In this document: one piece after another, positions 38,641 through 45,841 of the stretch
How the letters are laid out: every line of letters begins with the position of its first letter
Numbering within the stretch: position 1 is the stretch's first letter
Assembly: GCF_042852765.1 (NCBI RefSeq)
Contig: NZ_AP031414.1
DNA length: 64,000 nucleotides
From: Schaedlerella glycyrrhizinilytica_A
GTDB taxonomy: Bacteria; Bacillota; Clostridia; Lachnospirales; Lachnospiraceae
Direction: 5' to 3' (one strand)
Program-made: the position numbers and the translations under genes
The notes under the pieces: model-generated
Told to the model about the DNA's origin: nothing
What the model saw: only the letters and a program-made list of their open reading frames with translations
Database searches by the model: none

Positions 38641-38874
38641 TTAAGCCACCTGTGGATAATCGATAACTGCAATTTCCTGCATTAATTTTTTCGCCATATC
38701 AACAATCAATTCAAGGCGTTCAGCAACTTCGTCTGTATAATATTTTTCTCCACACTGATCACATTCAAGGCATGGAACATTTTTAATTACAATAATACAA
38801 TTTTTATAATTTACGACGTGTGTTGTTGTGCTATTGACAGTTGTACTATTCTTACAATACATACACATATCCAT
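38641..38874 (-). CDS. YgiT-type zinc-finger antitoxin
   Basis: This 77-aa protein starts at ATG 38874, overlapping the toxin stop as TGATG, with AAAGAGGTG upstream. It has two Cys pairs (CMYCKNS; CDQCGEKYYTDEVAERLE), which form the zinc-binding N-domain of MqsA/YgiT antitoxins. It lacks the larger HTH domain of MqsA. It pairs with the DUF4258 toxin encoded just before it. The 190-bp stretch after the toxin gene start carries TATAAT (39226-39221, minus strand). Confidence 0.85.
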   Translation of the reverse strand: MDMCMYCKNSTTVNSTTTHVVNYKNCIIVIKNVPCLECDQCGEKYYTDEVAERLELIVDMAKKLMQEIAVIDYPQVA

Positions 38875-39185
38875 CACCTCTTTCTTCGAGTCTTTAAATC
38901 ATCTTCAAATTTCTTTGTATCCGGGTAATATGCCGTTATGATATATATATTTATATTATCACACCCGGCAACAATATGCAAAATTTGTCCGTTTACGTTA
39001 TATCCAAAAATCAGGCAACTTGGATTAGGATAATCTTCAGGGTAATCTTCTATAATTTCACCAGTTGCAATTCCATTTTTTACATCAGCACGACTGATAT
39101 CTCTTTCCTGCATTCGTTGCAGACAATGCTGTGTCCAGAGGATTTTTGATTTTGAACACAATTTCTGATATATTTCTAAATCCAT
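38874..39185 (-). CDS. DUF4258 toxin
   Basis: This 103-aa protein has the DUF4258 RNase-like pattern: WTQHCLQRMQERDISRADVKNGIATGEIIEDYPEDYPNPSCLIFGY, then ILHIVAGCDNINIYIITAYYPD. The conserved H-x(n)-R-M-x-x-R and terminal strand with TAYYP are features of this toxin group. It is encoded first, before its YgiT-type partner, as in mqsRA. It probably stabilises the element in the chromosome. Confidence 0.87.
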   Translation of the reverse strand: MDLEIYQKLCSKSKILWTQHCLQRMQERDISRADVKNGIATGEIIEDYPEDYPNPSCLIFGYNVNGQILHIVAGCDNINIYIITAYYPDTKKFEDDLKTRRKR

Positions 39186-39375
39186 TCGCTCCCTCCTTAA
39201 CTTTGTTACAATCTATAAATATTATACATCAATTTTATTGTGGATAATACATAAATAATGTTTACAAGTATAAAAATAATTATGAATACGCTGTTCCGAA
39301 TGGATAGGGCTTTTTTTGTAATAAAACGAATGTGTTCCTTCACCACTCAGTAACTCAATCACATCATTAGGAACG

Positions 39376-39633
39376 GTGTACTTTACAAAAAACCTCTTCA
39401 TGAACAGAAAAACCAGTAAGATGGAGTATCTGCTGGACAGGATTCTAGGATTGAAAAAACATGAAAGGATAACAGAAGATGCGACAGCAGAAATTCTGAA
39501 AGAGGCTGTACAGATTTCCTATAGGAGAGGTGGAGAAGAAAACAGTCTGAAAGTAACTGTGAGCAAACAGACCGTAAAAGCAAAACTGCATGGTCTGAAG
39601 TTCCCGAAAGACACCAATGCGCAAGATAATTGA
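39376..39633 (+). pseudogene. Remnant of an ISLre2/UPF0236-family transposase
   Basis: An 85-codon stretch reads KMEYLLDRILGLKKHERITED, ILKEAVQISYRRGGEE and VSKQTVKAKLHGLKFP. These match an N-terminal part of UPF0236 transposases, which are normally about 450 aa. The rest is missing; a short frame at 39645-39710 (TALGGGLSIATGIAYLV) belongs to some other unidentified gene end. This is an old insertion and deletion scar. Confidence 0.65.
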
Positions 39634-39705
39634 TGGAAAAAGCTTTAGGATTGGTCTTCAACAGCTTTAGGCGGTGGTTTATCTATAGCAACCGGGATTG
39701 CGTAT

Positions 39706-40041
39706 TTAGTTTAATGATGCCTTGTATTCCGCTCCCCAATTCCACATGGCGTCCAGAATGGGTTTCAGACTTTTTCCTAAGTCTGTTAAAGTGTATTCTA
39801 CTCTCGGTGGTACCTCTGCATATACGGTACGGGTTAATAAGCCGTTTTCTTCCATTGCACGAAGTTGTGCAGTCAATACCTTTTGTGATACATTTCCAAT
39901 TGATTTTTTTAGTTCACCAAATCGCTTTGTTCCCGTGAGCAAGTCGCGCAAAATTAAAACTTTCCATTTATCACCAATTAAAGTTAATGTTGTTTCTACA
40001 GGGCAAGCGGGCAATTCCTTTACGGTTTTTGATTCACTCAT
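39706..40041 (-). CDS. HxlR-family transcriptional regulator
   Basis: This 111-aa winged-helix protein starts at ATG 40041 with GGAGGTAATC upstream. It has the HxlR signature CPVETTLTLIGDKWKVLILRDLLTGTKRFGELKKSIGNVSQKVLTAQLRAMEENGLL with the near-invariant Cys14 that in some members senses electrophiles or redox state. It is divergent from the NmrA-like/flavin/macro/sirtuin genes and probably controls them. Palindrome TGAAAC-TTT-GTTTCA overlaps its own promoter. Confidence 0.92.
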   Translation of the reverse strand: MSESKTVKELPACPVETTLTLIGDKWKVLILRDLLTGTKRFGELKKSIGNVSQKVLTAQLRAMEENGLLTRTVYAEVPPRVEYTLTDLGKSLKPILDAMWNWGAEYKASLN

Positions 40042-40071
40042 TATGATTACCTCCACACAATGGTTTCTTAG

Positions 40072-40115
40072 TGAAACTTTGTTTCAATTATACTGTATGA
40101 GTCTGATTTGGTCAA
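40072..40115 (-). promoter_or_regulatory. Promoter and palindrome of the HxlR gene
   Basis: On the minus strand TTGACC (40115-40110) and TATAAT (40092-40087) are spaced 17 bp apart. A 15-bp perfect palindrome TGAAAC-TTT-GTTTCA (40072-40086) lies directly downstream at the expected start of transcription, the right size for an HxlR dimer. Confidence 0.68.
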
Positions 40116-40211
40116 TGTTTCCGTATGAAATCAAGTGAAAATAAATTTTTAAATTTTATTGCCTTGCACCAATAACCGGAAAAGCCTGAAATTACGCATT
40201 TGTTTCCTCGC

Positions 40212-40245
40212 GGTAACTACCCAATAGTATCCTTTAGGTAACTAC
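40212..40245. promoter_or_regulatory. Direct repeats GGTAACTAC before the cargo operon
   Basis: GGTAACTAC occurs at 40212-40220 and 40237-40245, with a 25-bp period, about 175 bp before the NmrA-like gene. Such spaced direct repeats are known for HxlR-type regulators. The 378-bp gap 40042-40419 holds these sites and the HxlR promoter, plus a short in-frame upstream extension of the next gene (from ATG 40360). Confidence 0.5.
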
Positions 40246-40419
40246 GCCACAATAAAGTGCTTACTTTACAGTCGAAACCAACACCCATATAATATAGCCA
40301 AGAGTTGAGGAGAACGGCCGCTGCGAAGCTCTGAGCATATCCAAAAGGAGAAATCCATTATGAGCATTTTTGAGAAATTTTTTGGCAACAGCCAAACTAA
40401 GATGAAGGAGGAAACTAAA

Positions 40420-41052
40420 ATGAAAATTACAGTTGTATGTGCAGCAGGAAAGCAGGGAAAAAAACTTGTAGAAGAAGCGCTTAATAGAGGACACAATGTA
40501 AAGGCAGTTGTTCGTAATAATAATTCAGTACCTGCAGGTGTAGAAGTTCTTGAAAAAGATTTGTTCGATCTGACATTAAATGACCTAAAAGACAGTGATG
40601 TTGTAATTGATGCTTTCGGCGCATGGACAGAAGAAACTTTACCTCAGCACAGTACTTCTTTGAAACACTTATGTGATATTCTTTCAGGTACAAATATTCG
40701 TCTGTTGATAGTTGGTGGGGCAGGTAGTCTTTATGTAAACCCGGAACATACTCTTTGCGTATCCGACGGACCTGATTTTCCGGATATATTTAAACCGCTT
40801 GCTGTTGCGATGGCAAAGGCTTTAGGGGAGCTGCGTCAGCGCAATGATGTGAAATGGACATATTTAAGTCCTGCTGGAGATTTCCAGGCAGATGGTGTTC
40901 GTACCGGCAAATATATTCTTGGCGGTGAAGAACTTACTCTTAACTCAAAAGGAGAAAGTGTTATCAGCTATGCAGACTATGCAATTGCTATGATTGATGA
41001 AGCGGAAAACGGTAAGCATATACAGCAGCGTTTTAGTGTTGTCAGTGAATAA
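40420..41052 (+). CDS. NAD(P)-binding NmrA-like / atypical SDR protein
   Basis: This 210-aa protein starts at ATG 40420, with AAGGAGG 9 nt upstream and the nucleotide-binding strand at once (KITVVCAAGKQGKKLVEEAL, G-x-x-G-x-x-G-like). An in-frame ATG at 40360 would add 20 non-conserved residues. Later segments VVIDAFGAW, LLIVGGAGSLYVNP and KWTYLSPAGDF fit NmrA/BLVRB-like Rossmann proteins that act as NAD(P)H sensors or reductases. It is the first gene of the HxlR-linked cargo set. Confidence 0.85.
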   Translation: MKITVVCAAGKQGKKLVEEALNRGHNVKAVVRNNNSVPAGVEVLEKDLFDLTLNDLKDSDVVIDAFGAWTEETLPQHSTSLKHLCDILSGTNIRLLIVGGAGSLYVNPEHTLCVSDGPDFPDIFKPLAVAMAKALGELRQRNDVKWTYLSPAGDFQADGVRTGKYILGGEELTLNSKGESVISYADYAIAMIDEAENGKHIQQRFSVVSE

Positions 41053-41123
41053 AACAAAAGTGATTATGATAACGGGGCTGTCAATAGGACAGCCCCACTC
41101 TGTTTCACAGGAGGTTTTCAAAA

Positions 41124-41747
41124 GTGAAAACAAAGGAAATATTAAACTATTTAGAAAAGAAAATTCATTCAGTTATTATTGCAACAGTTGACGACAAGGG
41201 ACTGCCCGTTACCTGTGCGATCGACATAATGGATGGCGATGAAAATGGATTATACTTTCTAACGGCAAAAGGAAAAGGGTTTTATAATCGCTTAAAGAAA
41301 AGTGGATATGCCGCATTAACGGGAATGAACGGCAGAGATACATTGTCCTGTGTGGCTATTTCTGTCCGTGGCAAGGTGCGGGAAATCGGAAATGCACCTT
41401 TACAAAAGCTTTTTGAAAAAAATCCATATATGAATGAAATCTATCCGACAGAAAAATCCCGTCAGGCTCTTACTGTTTTTCAACTCTATGAAGGTAGCGG
41501 TGAATGGTTTGACCTTTCCCAAAAGCCGATTGAACGAGCTTCTTTTACGATTGGCAACGAACAAACAAAAATGCAGGGCTATGAGATCACACATAAATGC
41601 AATGGCTGTAAAGCCTGTCAATCGGTATGTCCGCAGAATTGTATTGATTTTACGATAATCCCTGCTGTAATAAGGCAAGAAAACTGCCTGCATTGCGGTA
41701 ATTGTTTAAGCATTTGTCCACAAAAAGCAGTTATACGGAGAGGATAA
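41124..41747 (+). CDS. Pyridoxamine 5'-phosphate oxidase-like flavoprotein fused to a 2[4Fe-4S] ferredoxin
   Basis: In this 207-aa protein residues 1-140 are a split-barrel FMN-binding domain (HSVIIATVDDKGLPVTCAIDIMDGDENGLYFLTAKGKGFYNRLKKS). Residues 150-205 hold two cluster motifs, CNGCKACQSVCP and CLHCGNCLSICP. It can pass electrons between iron-sulphur clusters and a flavin. It lies 4 bp before the macrodomain gene, in one operon. Confidence 0.88.
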   Translation: MKTKEILNYLEKKIHSVIIATVDDKGLPVTCAIDIMDGDENGLYFLTAKGKGFYNRLKKSGYAALTGMNGRDTLSCVAISVRGKVREIGNAPLQKLFEKNPYMNEIYPTEKSRQALTVFQLYEGSGEWFDLSQKPIERASFTIGNEQTKMQGYEITHKCNGCKACQSVCPQNCIDFTIIPAVIRQENCLHCGNCLSICPQKAVIRRG

Positions 41748-41751
41748 GAAC

Positions 41752-42531
41752 ATGACACAAACCGAAAGAAGAAAGTATTTAATAGCGGCACTTCTAAAAG
41801 AACATCCGCAGTACACAGAATTAGAAATCCCGTCGAATGAGCAGGAACAAAAAGCCTTGCTCCGTTCGCTTTTTAATATTCGTATGCCGTTTCCTGTAAC
41901 AGATGAATTCTTGACGATACAAGACACTTATTTGCAGGAAGAAACACGAAAAAAAGGAGTTACAGCTCTATCAGCTTTAAAGCCTGTTCAAAAAGGAATA
42001 TATCTTTGGCGTGGGGATATTACCACGCTGCAATGTGATGGTATCGTAAATGCCGCCAATAGTCAAATGCTCGGCTGCTTCTGCTCAAATCATGGCTGTA
42101 TAGATAACGCTATTCACACCTTTGCAGGAGTGCAGCTTCGTTTGGCTTGTGCCAAGCTTATGAAACAGCAGGGACACGAAGAAGAAACAGGCAGGGCAAA
42201 AATTACACCCGCTTATAATCTGCCCTGTCGTTATGTGTTGCACACAGTCGGTCCGATTATTTATGGTACACTTACCAAAAAAGATAAGGAATTGCTTGCC
42301 TCCTGCTATCGTTCTTGTTTGGAATTGGCAGAGCAAAAAGGATTAAAAAGTATTGCATTTTGCTGTATTTCTACAGGAGAGTTTCATTTTCCAAACGATA
42401 AGGCGGCACAGATAGCGATTGAAACAGTAAAACAATACAAAGAACAAATAAACAGTGAAATTGAGGTGATTTTCAATGTTTTTAAGGAACTTGATTACAA
42501 CATCTACCGAGAGTTGCTCCGAGCAGATTAA
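41752..42531 (+). CDS. Macrodomain ADP-ribosyl hydrolase (SirTM-linked, zinc type)
   Basis: In this 259-aa protein residues 85-255 form the macrodomain: LWRGDITTLQCDGIVNAANSQMLGCF, then CSNHGCIDNAIHTFAG, TPAYNLPCRYVLHTVGP and AFCCISTGEFHFPNDKAAQIAI. The C-x-x-H-x-C/H cluster in the catalytic loop is that of zinc-dependent macrodomains that reverse SirTM-made ADP-ribosylation. The helical N-terminus (1-80) is typical of this group. It overlaps the sirtuin gene by 56 nt, so the writer and eraser are coupled. Confidence 0.92.
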   Translation: MTQTERRKYLIAALLKEHPQYTELEIPSNEQEQKALLRSLFNIRMPFPVTDEFLTIQDTYLQEETRKKGVTALSALKPVQKGIYLWRGDITTLQCDGIVNAANSQMLGCFCSNHGCIDNAIHTFAGVQLRLACAKLMKQQGHEEETGRAKITPAYNLPCRYVLHTVGPIIYGTLTKKDKELLASCYRSCLELAEQKGLKSIAFCCISTGEFHFPNDKAAQIAIETVKQYKEQINSEIEVIFNVFKELDYNIYRELLRAD

Positions 42532-43357
42532 CAGGCTGAAAAATGAAATAAAAAATGCAGACGCTATTGTGATTGGCGCAGGTGCGGGGATGTCCACGTC
42601 GGCAGGACTTACCTATGACGGAGAACGCTTTGAAAAGTATTTTCCGGATTTTCATAAGAAATACGGAATTTCAGATATGTATTCAGGCGGTTTCTATCCC
42701 TATGAAACACTTGAAGAATATTGGGCGTGGTGGTCAAGACATATTTATATCAATCGTTATGATATAACGGCAGGAAAACCTTATATGGATTTATTAAATA
42801 TCGTAAAAGATAAGGACTACTTTGTACTGACTACAAATGTTGACCATCAGTTTCAACTTGCCGGTTTTGATAAAAAGCGATTGTTTTACACACAGGGTGA
42901 CTATGGTCTGTGGCAGTGTTCCAGAGCCTGTCACGATAAAACCTACGATAACGAAGAAACTGTGCGTCTGATGATTAAAACACAAAAGAATATGAAAATT
43001 CCGTCAGACTTGATACCGAAGTGTCCTGTCTGCGGCGCACCTATGACAATGAACTTGAGATGTGATAATTCCTTTGTACAGGACAACGGGTGGTATTCAG
43101 CAGCAAGCCGCTATGAGGACTTTATCAGGCGACACAAAGAAAGTCACCTTCTGTTTTTGGAACTTGGCGTTGGCAGCAACACCCCCGTTATTATCAAGTA
43201 TCCTTTCTGGCAGATGACCGCTAAAAATCCAAAGGCAATTTATGCCTGCGTCAATCATGGAGAAGCCTATTGCCCACAACAAATTAAAAAACAATCTATT
43301 TGTTTTGATATGGATATTGCAGAGATGCTTGAAAATGTGCGTAAGGTAGAAGATTGA
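42476..43357 (+). CDS. sirTM: Class M sirtuin, protein ADP-ribosyltransferase (SirTM)
   Basis: This 293-aa protein starts at ATG 42476 with GAGGTGATT 6 nt upstream. It has the Sir2 fold with NAD loop IGAGAGMSTSAGLTYDG (residues about 33-49). TTNVDHQFQLAG replaces the usual Q-N-x-D, and there is a zinc site CPVCGAPM. The H-G deacetylase motif is lacking. SirTM enzymes ADP-ribosylate a lipoylated GcvH-like protein in oxidative-stress operons of staphylococci and streptococci. Here GcvH-L and LplA2 genes are not adjacent; a flavin/ferredoxin protein and an HxlR regulator are. Confidence 0.9.
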   Translation: MFLRNLITTSTESCSEQINRLKNEIKNADAIVIGAGAGMSTSAGLTYDGERFEKYFPDFHKKYGISDMYSGGFYPYETLEEYWAWWSRHIYINRYDITAGKPYMDLLNIVKDKDYFVLTTNVDHQFQLAGFDKKRLFYTQGDYGLWQCSRACHDKTYDNEETVRLMIKTQKNMKIPSDLIPKCPVCGAPMTMNLRCDNSFVQDNGWYSAASRYEDFIRRHKESHLLFLELGVGSNTPVIIKYPFWQMTAKNPKAIYACVNHGEAYCPQQIKKQSICFDMDIAEMLENVRKVED

Positions 43358-43376
43358 TTCCGAGAGAAGAAATCAA

Positions 43377-43469
43377 GGATTAGAGTACGCATATCCCATC
43401 ATTATTGGAAATAATGCTTGGTTCGGTTCAGGCATTCAGGTTATGCCAGGTGTTATCATAGGTGTCGGA
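43377..43469 (+). pseudogene. Remnant of a maltose/sugar O-acetyltransferase (hexapeptide repeat)
   Basis: A 31-codon stretch without Met start reads GLEYAYPIIIGNNAWFGSGI then QVMPGVIIGVGS. This is the left-handed beta-helix core of LacA/Maa acetyltransferases (canonical PI-x-IGDNVWIGGG). The frame is cut at both ends. It lies 20 bp after the sirtuin gene and is a scar of gene loss. Confidence 0.7.
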
Positions 43470-43580
43470 TCCCTCCAATTGCTATTGAATAGCAGTCTTG
43501 TACAAAAAAGTATGAGGCTGCTTTTATTTTTCTAGAAGTAAAAAATAATATTCTCGGTACTTTTTCTTTCCCAAATTATC

Positions 43581-43933
43581 AAGAGCAAGATCCACCCCGT
43601 ATTACAATATCGCCATTCTGCCATATAAGTAATATTTCGGAGTTTTATCTTGCTGGGGAACTGTCGCCTCCCCACACCCACTTTTTTATTAGCTACACCG
43701 GCGGTGTACGCAGCAAAATATCATAATTAACATAATTCTATTTTGAGGCATTCAATAAGTAATTGGATGTCTTTTTCTTTTTGAAAATACACATGGTGAT
43801 GCGAACAAATTCTTTTGTAAGCCAATTATATAAGCAAGGGTATGGGGAATTGTCACTCCCCATCAAGAGAACACCCATAAGGTGAACGGAGGCGGAAACG
43901 CGATAACGTTAAACATGGGTGGATCTTGCTCTT
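43581..43933. repeat. Noncoding block bounded by a perfect 17-bp inverted repeat, with two similar stem-loops
   Basis: AAGAGCAAGATCCACCC (43581-43597) is exactly inverted at 43917-43933. Inside are two related hairpins, GGGGAACTGTCGCCTCCCC (near 43653-43671) and ATGGGGAATTGTCACTCCCCAT (43840-43861). The 724-bp gap 43358-44081 contains this block and the acetyltransferase remnant but no gene. Its place just before a replication initiator gene suggests an origin or a transfer/regulatory site, by inference. Confidence 0.65.
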
Positions 43934-44081
43934 ATAAATTTTTTTCTTTGTACCCTGTAAAATGAGCCTTTTTCCTTTCGTTATATGAGGAGATATCAAA
44001 AGAGAATTTTTATAAAGCATAAAATCTCTTTGGGAAAGCCGGCATCCGTCTCCTTAATTTTTCAGAAAGGTAAAAGAAAAT

Positions 44082-44609
44082 ATGAAATTTGAATATATGA
44101 TGGAATCGGAAAAGATACTTCCCTATTATCAGTTCCCTAAATTTTTGTTAGAGCTACCACTCTCTCAAAATGCAAAATTACTTTATATGTTGTTATATGA
44201 CAGAGCCAGAATTTCACAGAAAAACCATTGGCTTAATGAAGACGGGTATGTATATTTCGTCTTTCCAATTACAGAAATTTCTTTAAAATGGGGAAAATGT
44301 TGTACTTCTGTAAAAGCTGCCATGAAGGAATTAGATGAGTATGGATTGTTGATTCGCAGTTCCGGAGGATTTTCAAAACCAAATCATTTATATATGCGAA
44401 TCCCCTGTATAGAGTTGATTTCTGAACCGGATGTAAAGCAAACAGACGAAAATACAACTTCCATGAGGATGAAAAGCTGTCCTTCATTCAGTCGGAAAAC
44501 AGCCTCTTCTATGGTCGGAAATGTGCCACCTAGTAAAGTAAAAGAAAAATATAATTTTAGTAATAAGATTGGAGTAAATTACGAATATGAGGAGGGCGAC
44601 AGTCTATGA
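44082..44609 (+). CDS. RepA_N-type replication initiator
   Basis: This 175-aa protein starts at ATG 44082 with AGAAAGG upstream. Residues 1-110 match the RepA_N domain (PYYQFPKFLLELPLSQNAKLLYMLLYDRARIS ... VYFVFPITEISLKWGKCCTSVKAAMKELDEYGLLIR), a winged-helix initiator of Firmicutes plasmids also found on integrative elements. The C-terminal 60 residues are low-complexity. It overlaps the DnaC-like gene by 4 nt. It may let the excised circle replicate. Confidence 0.87.
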   Translation: MKFEYMMESEKILPYYQFPKFLLELPLSQNAKLLYMLLYDRARISQKNHWLNEDGYVYFVFPITEISLKWGKCCTSVKAAMKELDEYGLLIRSSGGFSKPNHLYMRIPCIELISEPDVKQTDENTTSMRMKSCPSFSRKTASSMVGNVPPSKVKEKYNFSNKIGVNYEYEEGDSL

Positions 44610-45448
44610 TAAAGCAGGAAAACACATATTTAGGTGCAGATGGATTAGCATATTGCAAGATTTGTGGAGAACCTGTAGAGGCATATTTTCCTCCAGACAG
44701 TATTCTTGGTATGAAAAAACATTTCAGACAATGTGCATGTATCCGTCAAAAACGTGAAGCAGAAGAAAAGGCATATAAAGAAAGAGAACATTGCGAATCA
44801 GTGGAGAGAAATAGAAAAATCTGTTTTGAAGAATCACGAATGTATGATTGGAATTTTGAACTGGCAGAAGAAACTACCACCATCGAGAAGGCAAAAGAAT
44901 ATACAGCGAACTGGAACAATATGAAGAAAAATCATATTGGTTTTCTCTTGTGGGGACCAATAGGAACAGGAAAGAGTTACATAGCCGGTTGCATTGCCAA
45001 CGCACTTTTGAATCAGGAAATTACTGTGAAGATGACAAATTTTAATACAATTATTGATGATATGTTTCCATTAGAAGATAAAACAGAATATATCAATGCT
45101 CTGGCAAAATATGAACTTTTAATTCTGGATGACCTTGGCACAGAACGAAGTTCCGAGTATGCTCTTGGAATTGTATTCAGCGTAATTGATCGAAGATATC
45201 GCTCCGGTAGACCATTAATCGTAACTACCAATCTTCCGATAAAACAATTAAAAGAAGAAACGAACATAGAAAAGAAACGAATTTACGATCGTATTTTAGA
45301 AATGTGTGTTCCGTTATATGTTGGCGGTTCTAGCTATCGGAGTGATATTGCCCATGAAAAAATGGAGAAAATGAAAACCTTTTTCGCTACTGCCGAATCA
45401 AGTCAGACTGAAAATATTATAGAGCAGACAGGCACAAAAATAATCTGA
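44606..45448 (+). CDS. DnaC/IstB-like ATP-binding helicase loader
   Basis: This 280-aa AAA+ protein has N-terminal zinc-like cysteines (CKICGEP ... CACIRQKREAEEK), Walker A LLWGPIGTGKSYIAG (about 112-126), Walker B LLILDDLGTER (about 170-180) and sensor IVTTNLPI. DnaC-type loaders bring the host helicase to the origin opened by the initiator encoded just upstream. Pairs of this kind are common on clostridial integrative elements. Confidence 0.9.
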   Translation: MIKQENTYLGADGLAYCKICGEPVEAYFPPDSILGMKKHFRQCACIRQKREAEEKAYKEREHCESVERNRKICFEESRMYDWNFELAEETTTIEKAKEYTANWNNMKKNHIGFLLWGPIGTGKSYIAGCIANALLNQEITVKMTNFNTIIDDMFPLEDKTEYINALAKYELLILDDLGTERSSEYALGIVFSVIDRRYRSGRPLIVTTNLPIKQLKEETNIEKKRIYDRILEMCVPLYVGGSSYRSDIAHEKMEKMKTFFATAESSQTENIIEQTGTKII

Positions 45449-45487
45449 TGTTTATATCTTAGTATAGACGTCAGAAATAGAAAGAGT

Positions 45488-45685
45488 GTGATAGCTCTGC
45501 AGAAACCTACATATTACCTGTGGCGAACAGATTATACATCTTCAGAAGACTTTGAGGCAGATAAGGAGAAATATAGGAAAATAGGTTTTCGGGTTGTCAC
45601 GTTTGCAGATGGACAGCCGGATAAAAATATACATAATGGAATAAAAGCGTTGATTCGAAACCATATAAAAGAAATCAATCAGTAA
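45488..45685 (+). CDS. Small transposon-encoded protein (TnpW-like)
   Basis: This 65-aa protein starts at GTG 45488 with AGAAAGAG upstream. It is a typical short protein of clostridial conjugative/mobilizable elements (TYYLWRTDYTSSEDFEADKEKYRKIGFRVVTF, then LIRNHIKEINQ). It lies 156 bp before the recombinase. A role in transfer or excision control is possible, but unproven. Confidence 0.75.
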   Translation: MIALQKPTYYLWRTDYTSSEDFEADKEKYRKIGFRVVTFADGQPDKNIHNGIKALIRNHIKEINQ

Positions 45686-45841
45686 TTTCTATGGGCGGGA
45701 GACATTCTCTCGCCCATATTTACTATTCACAATAATATAATTCATTGTAAAATTATATGATAATCCGTTTACGAAAAAGATTTTTCGATATACAATTATA
45801 TTACATTATTCTATAAATAATATTTCAGAAAGGATGAGGAC

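Noticed and set aside
39645..39712. Short frame TALGGGLSIATGIAYLV with a stop
   Set aside because: It looks like the end of some membrane protein gene, but it is too short to identify and has no start.
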